From NCBI GenBank assembly GCA_030037525.1, contig JASHRC010000175.1, positions 1-51,765 on the forward strand: a DNA stretch of 51,765 bases, written 5' to 3'. Position 1 is the stretch's first letter, and every line of letters begins with the position of its first letter. The DNA is from Candidatus Acidiferrales bacterium (lineage in GTDB: Bacteria; Acidobacteriota; Terriglobia; Acidiferrales; UBA7541). Below, piece by piece: positions 51,714 to 51,765 of the stretch. The translations under genes and the position numbers were made by a program. The notes below the pieces were generated by a model. The model saw only the letters and a list, made by a program, of their open reading frames with translations, was not told the DNA's origin and ran no database searches.

Positions 51714-51765
51714 TCCTGCCTCCCTGTGGGCAACCGCGATTGTCTATATTTATTCTGCGCGCTCG

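Noticed and set aside
1-51765. CRISPR array, rRNA, IS transposase
   Set aside because: No regularly spaced repeats, no rRNA-like conserved blocks and no transposase motifs were seen; the only mobile genes are the serine recombinase and the integrase remnant.

Overview
The window looks like a chromosomal segment of an Acidobacteriota bacterium from soil. This is inferred from the mix of proteins: a TPR protein with an acidobacterial-style repeat, a leader resembling an acidobacterial Ser/Thr kinase N-terminus, DUF169, an OpgC-like membrane protein, an inactivated M48-like protein, and DUF4010, LemA and TPM proteins. GC content is fairly high. No ribosomal RNA or phylogenetic marker gene is present, so the phylum call is tentative.

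Left part (1-7240): a TPR lipid/secreted protein runs off the left edge. It is followed by a dodecin, a DUF169 protein, a cytochrome c lipoprotein whose leader resembles a protein-kinase N-terminus, a Na+/solute symporter with its DUF3311 partner, a second cytochrome c with a damaged signal-peptide region, a lysine-rich small protein and a 42-residue basic ORF. Several stretches here are long, gene-poor and contain decayed coding fragments.

Mobile element (7512-10283) in tRNA-Ala: this is the most interesting feature. A compact element of about 2.8 kb sits against the 3' end of a tRNA-Ala(CGC) gene and carries a MerR-like regulator, a small acidic protein and a large serine recombinase. The 9-bp end of the tRNA is repeated at the far end of the element. 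Each copy is flanked on the element side by one arm of a perfect 15-bp inverted repeat, so joining the ends reconstructs a symmetric attP-like site of 46 bp. The recombinase reading frame runs through this site: in the integrated form it stops inside the tRNA, while 70 codons encoding a helix-turn-helix tail are stranded, in phase, at the other end of the element. Two near-identical palindromic operators precede the regulator and the small-gene/recombinase unit. Just outside the left end lies the dead C-terminus of an older tyrosine integrase.

Middle (10930-35034): a secreted protein, a Cof-type HAD phosphatase, a DinB protein, a lytic transglycosylase, a badly decayed methionyl-tRNA synthetase pseudogene, an OpgC-like protein, a MgtC/DUF4010 membrane protein, an M48-like protein lacking its zinc motif and an LRV-repeat protein. 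A long minus-strand series follows: MBL hydrolase, PlsC, M61 peptidase, Mpl and LD-carboxypeptidase (peptidoglycan recycling), an IPT lipoprotein, PfkB kinase with methylthioadenosine phosphorylase, a second MBL hydrolase with MeaB, PhoH, and LemA / nucleotidyltransferase / TPM protein.

Right part (35413-51713): a TolC-type efflux protein, then a plus-strand acyl-CoA cluster: split methylmalonyl-CoA mutase (two genes), carboxylase beta subunit, HMG-CoA-lyase-like protein, enoyl-CoA hydratase, thioesterase and histidine ammonia-lyase. This suggests branched-chain amino acid / propionyl-CoA catabolism, with MeaB nearby as mutase chaperone. The end holds an alpha/beta hydrolase, a GNAT acetyltransferase, a prepilin peptidase, a secreted coiled-coil protein, HemW, a YgfZ-like protein with a probable 5' frameshift, and NuoB.
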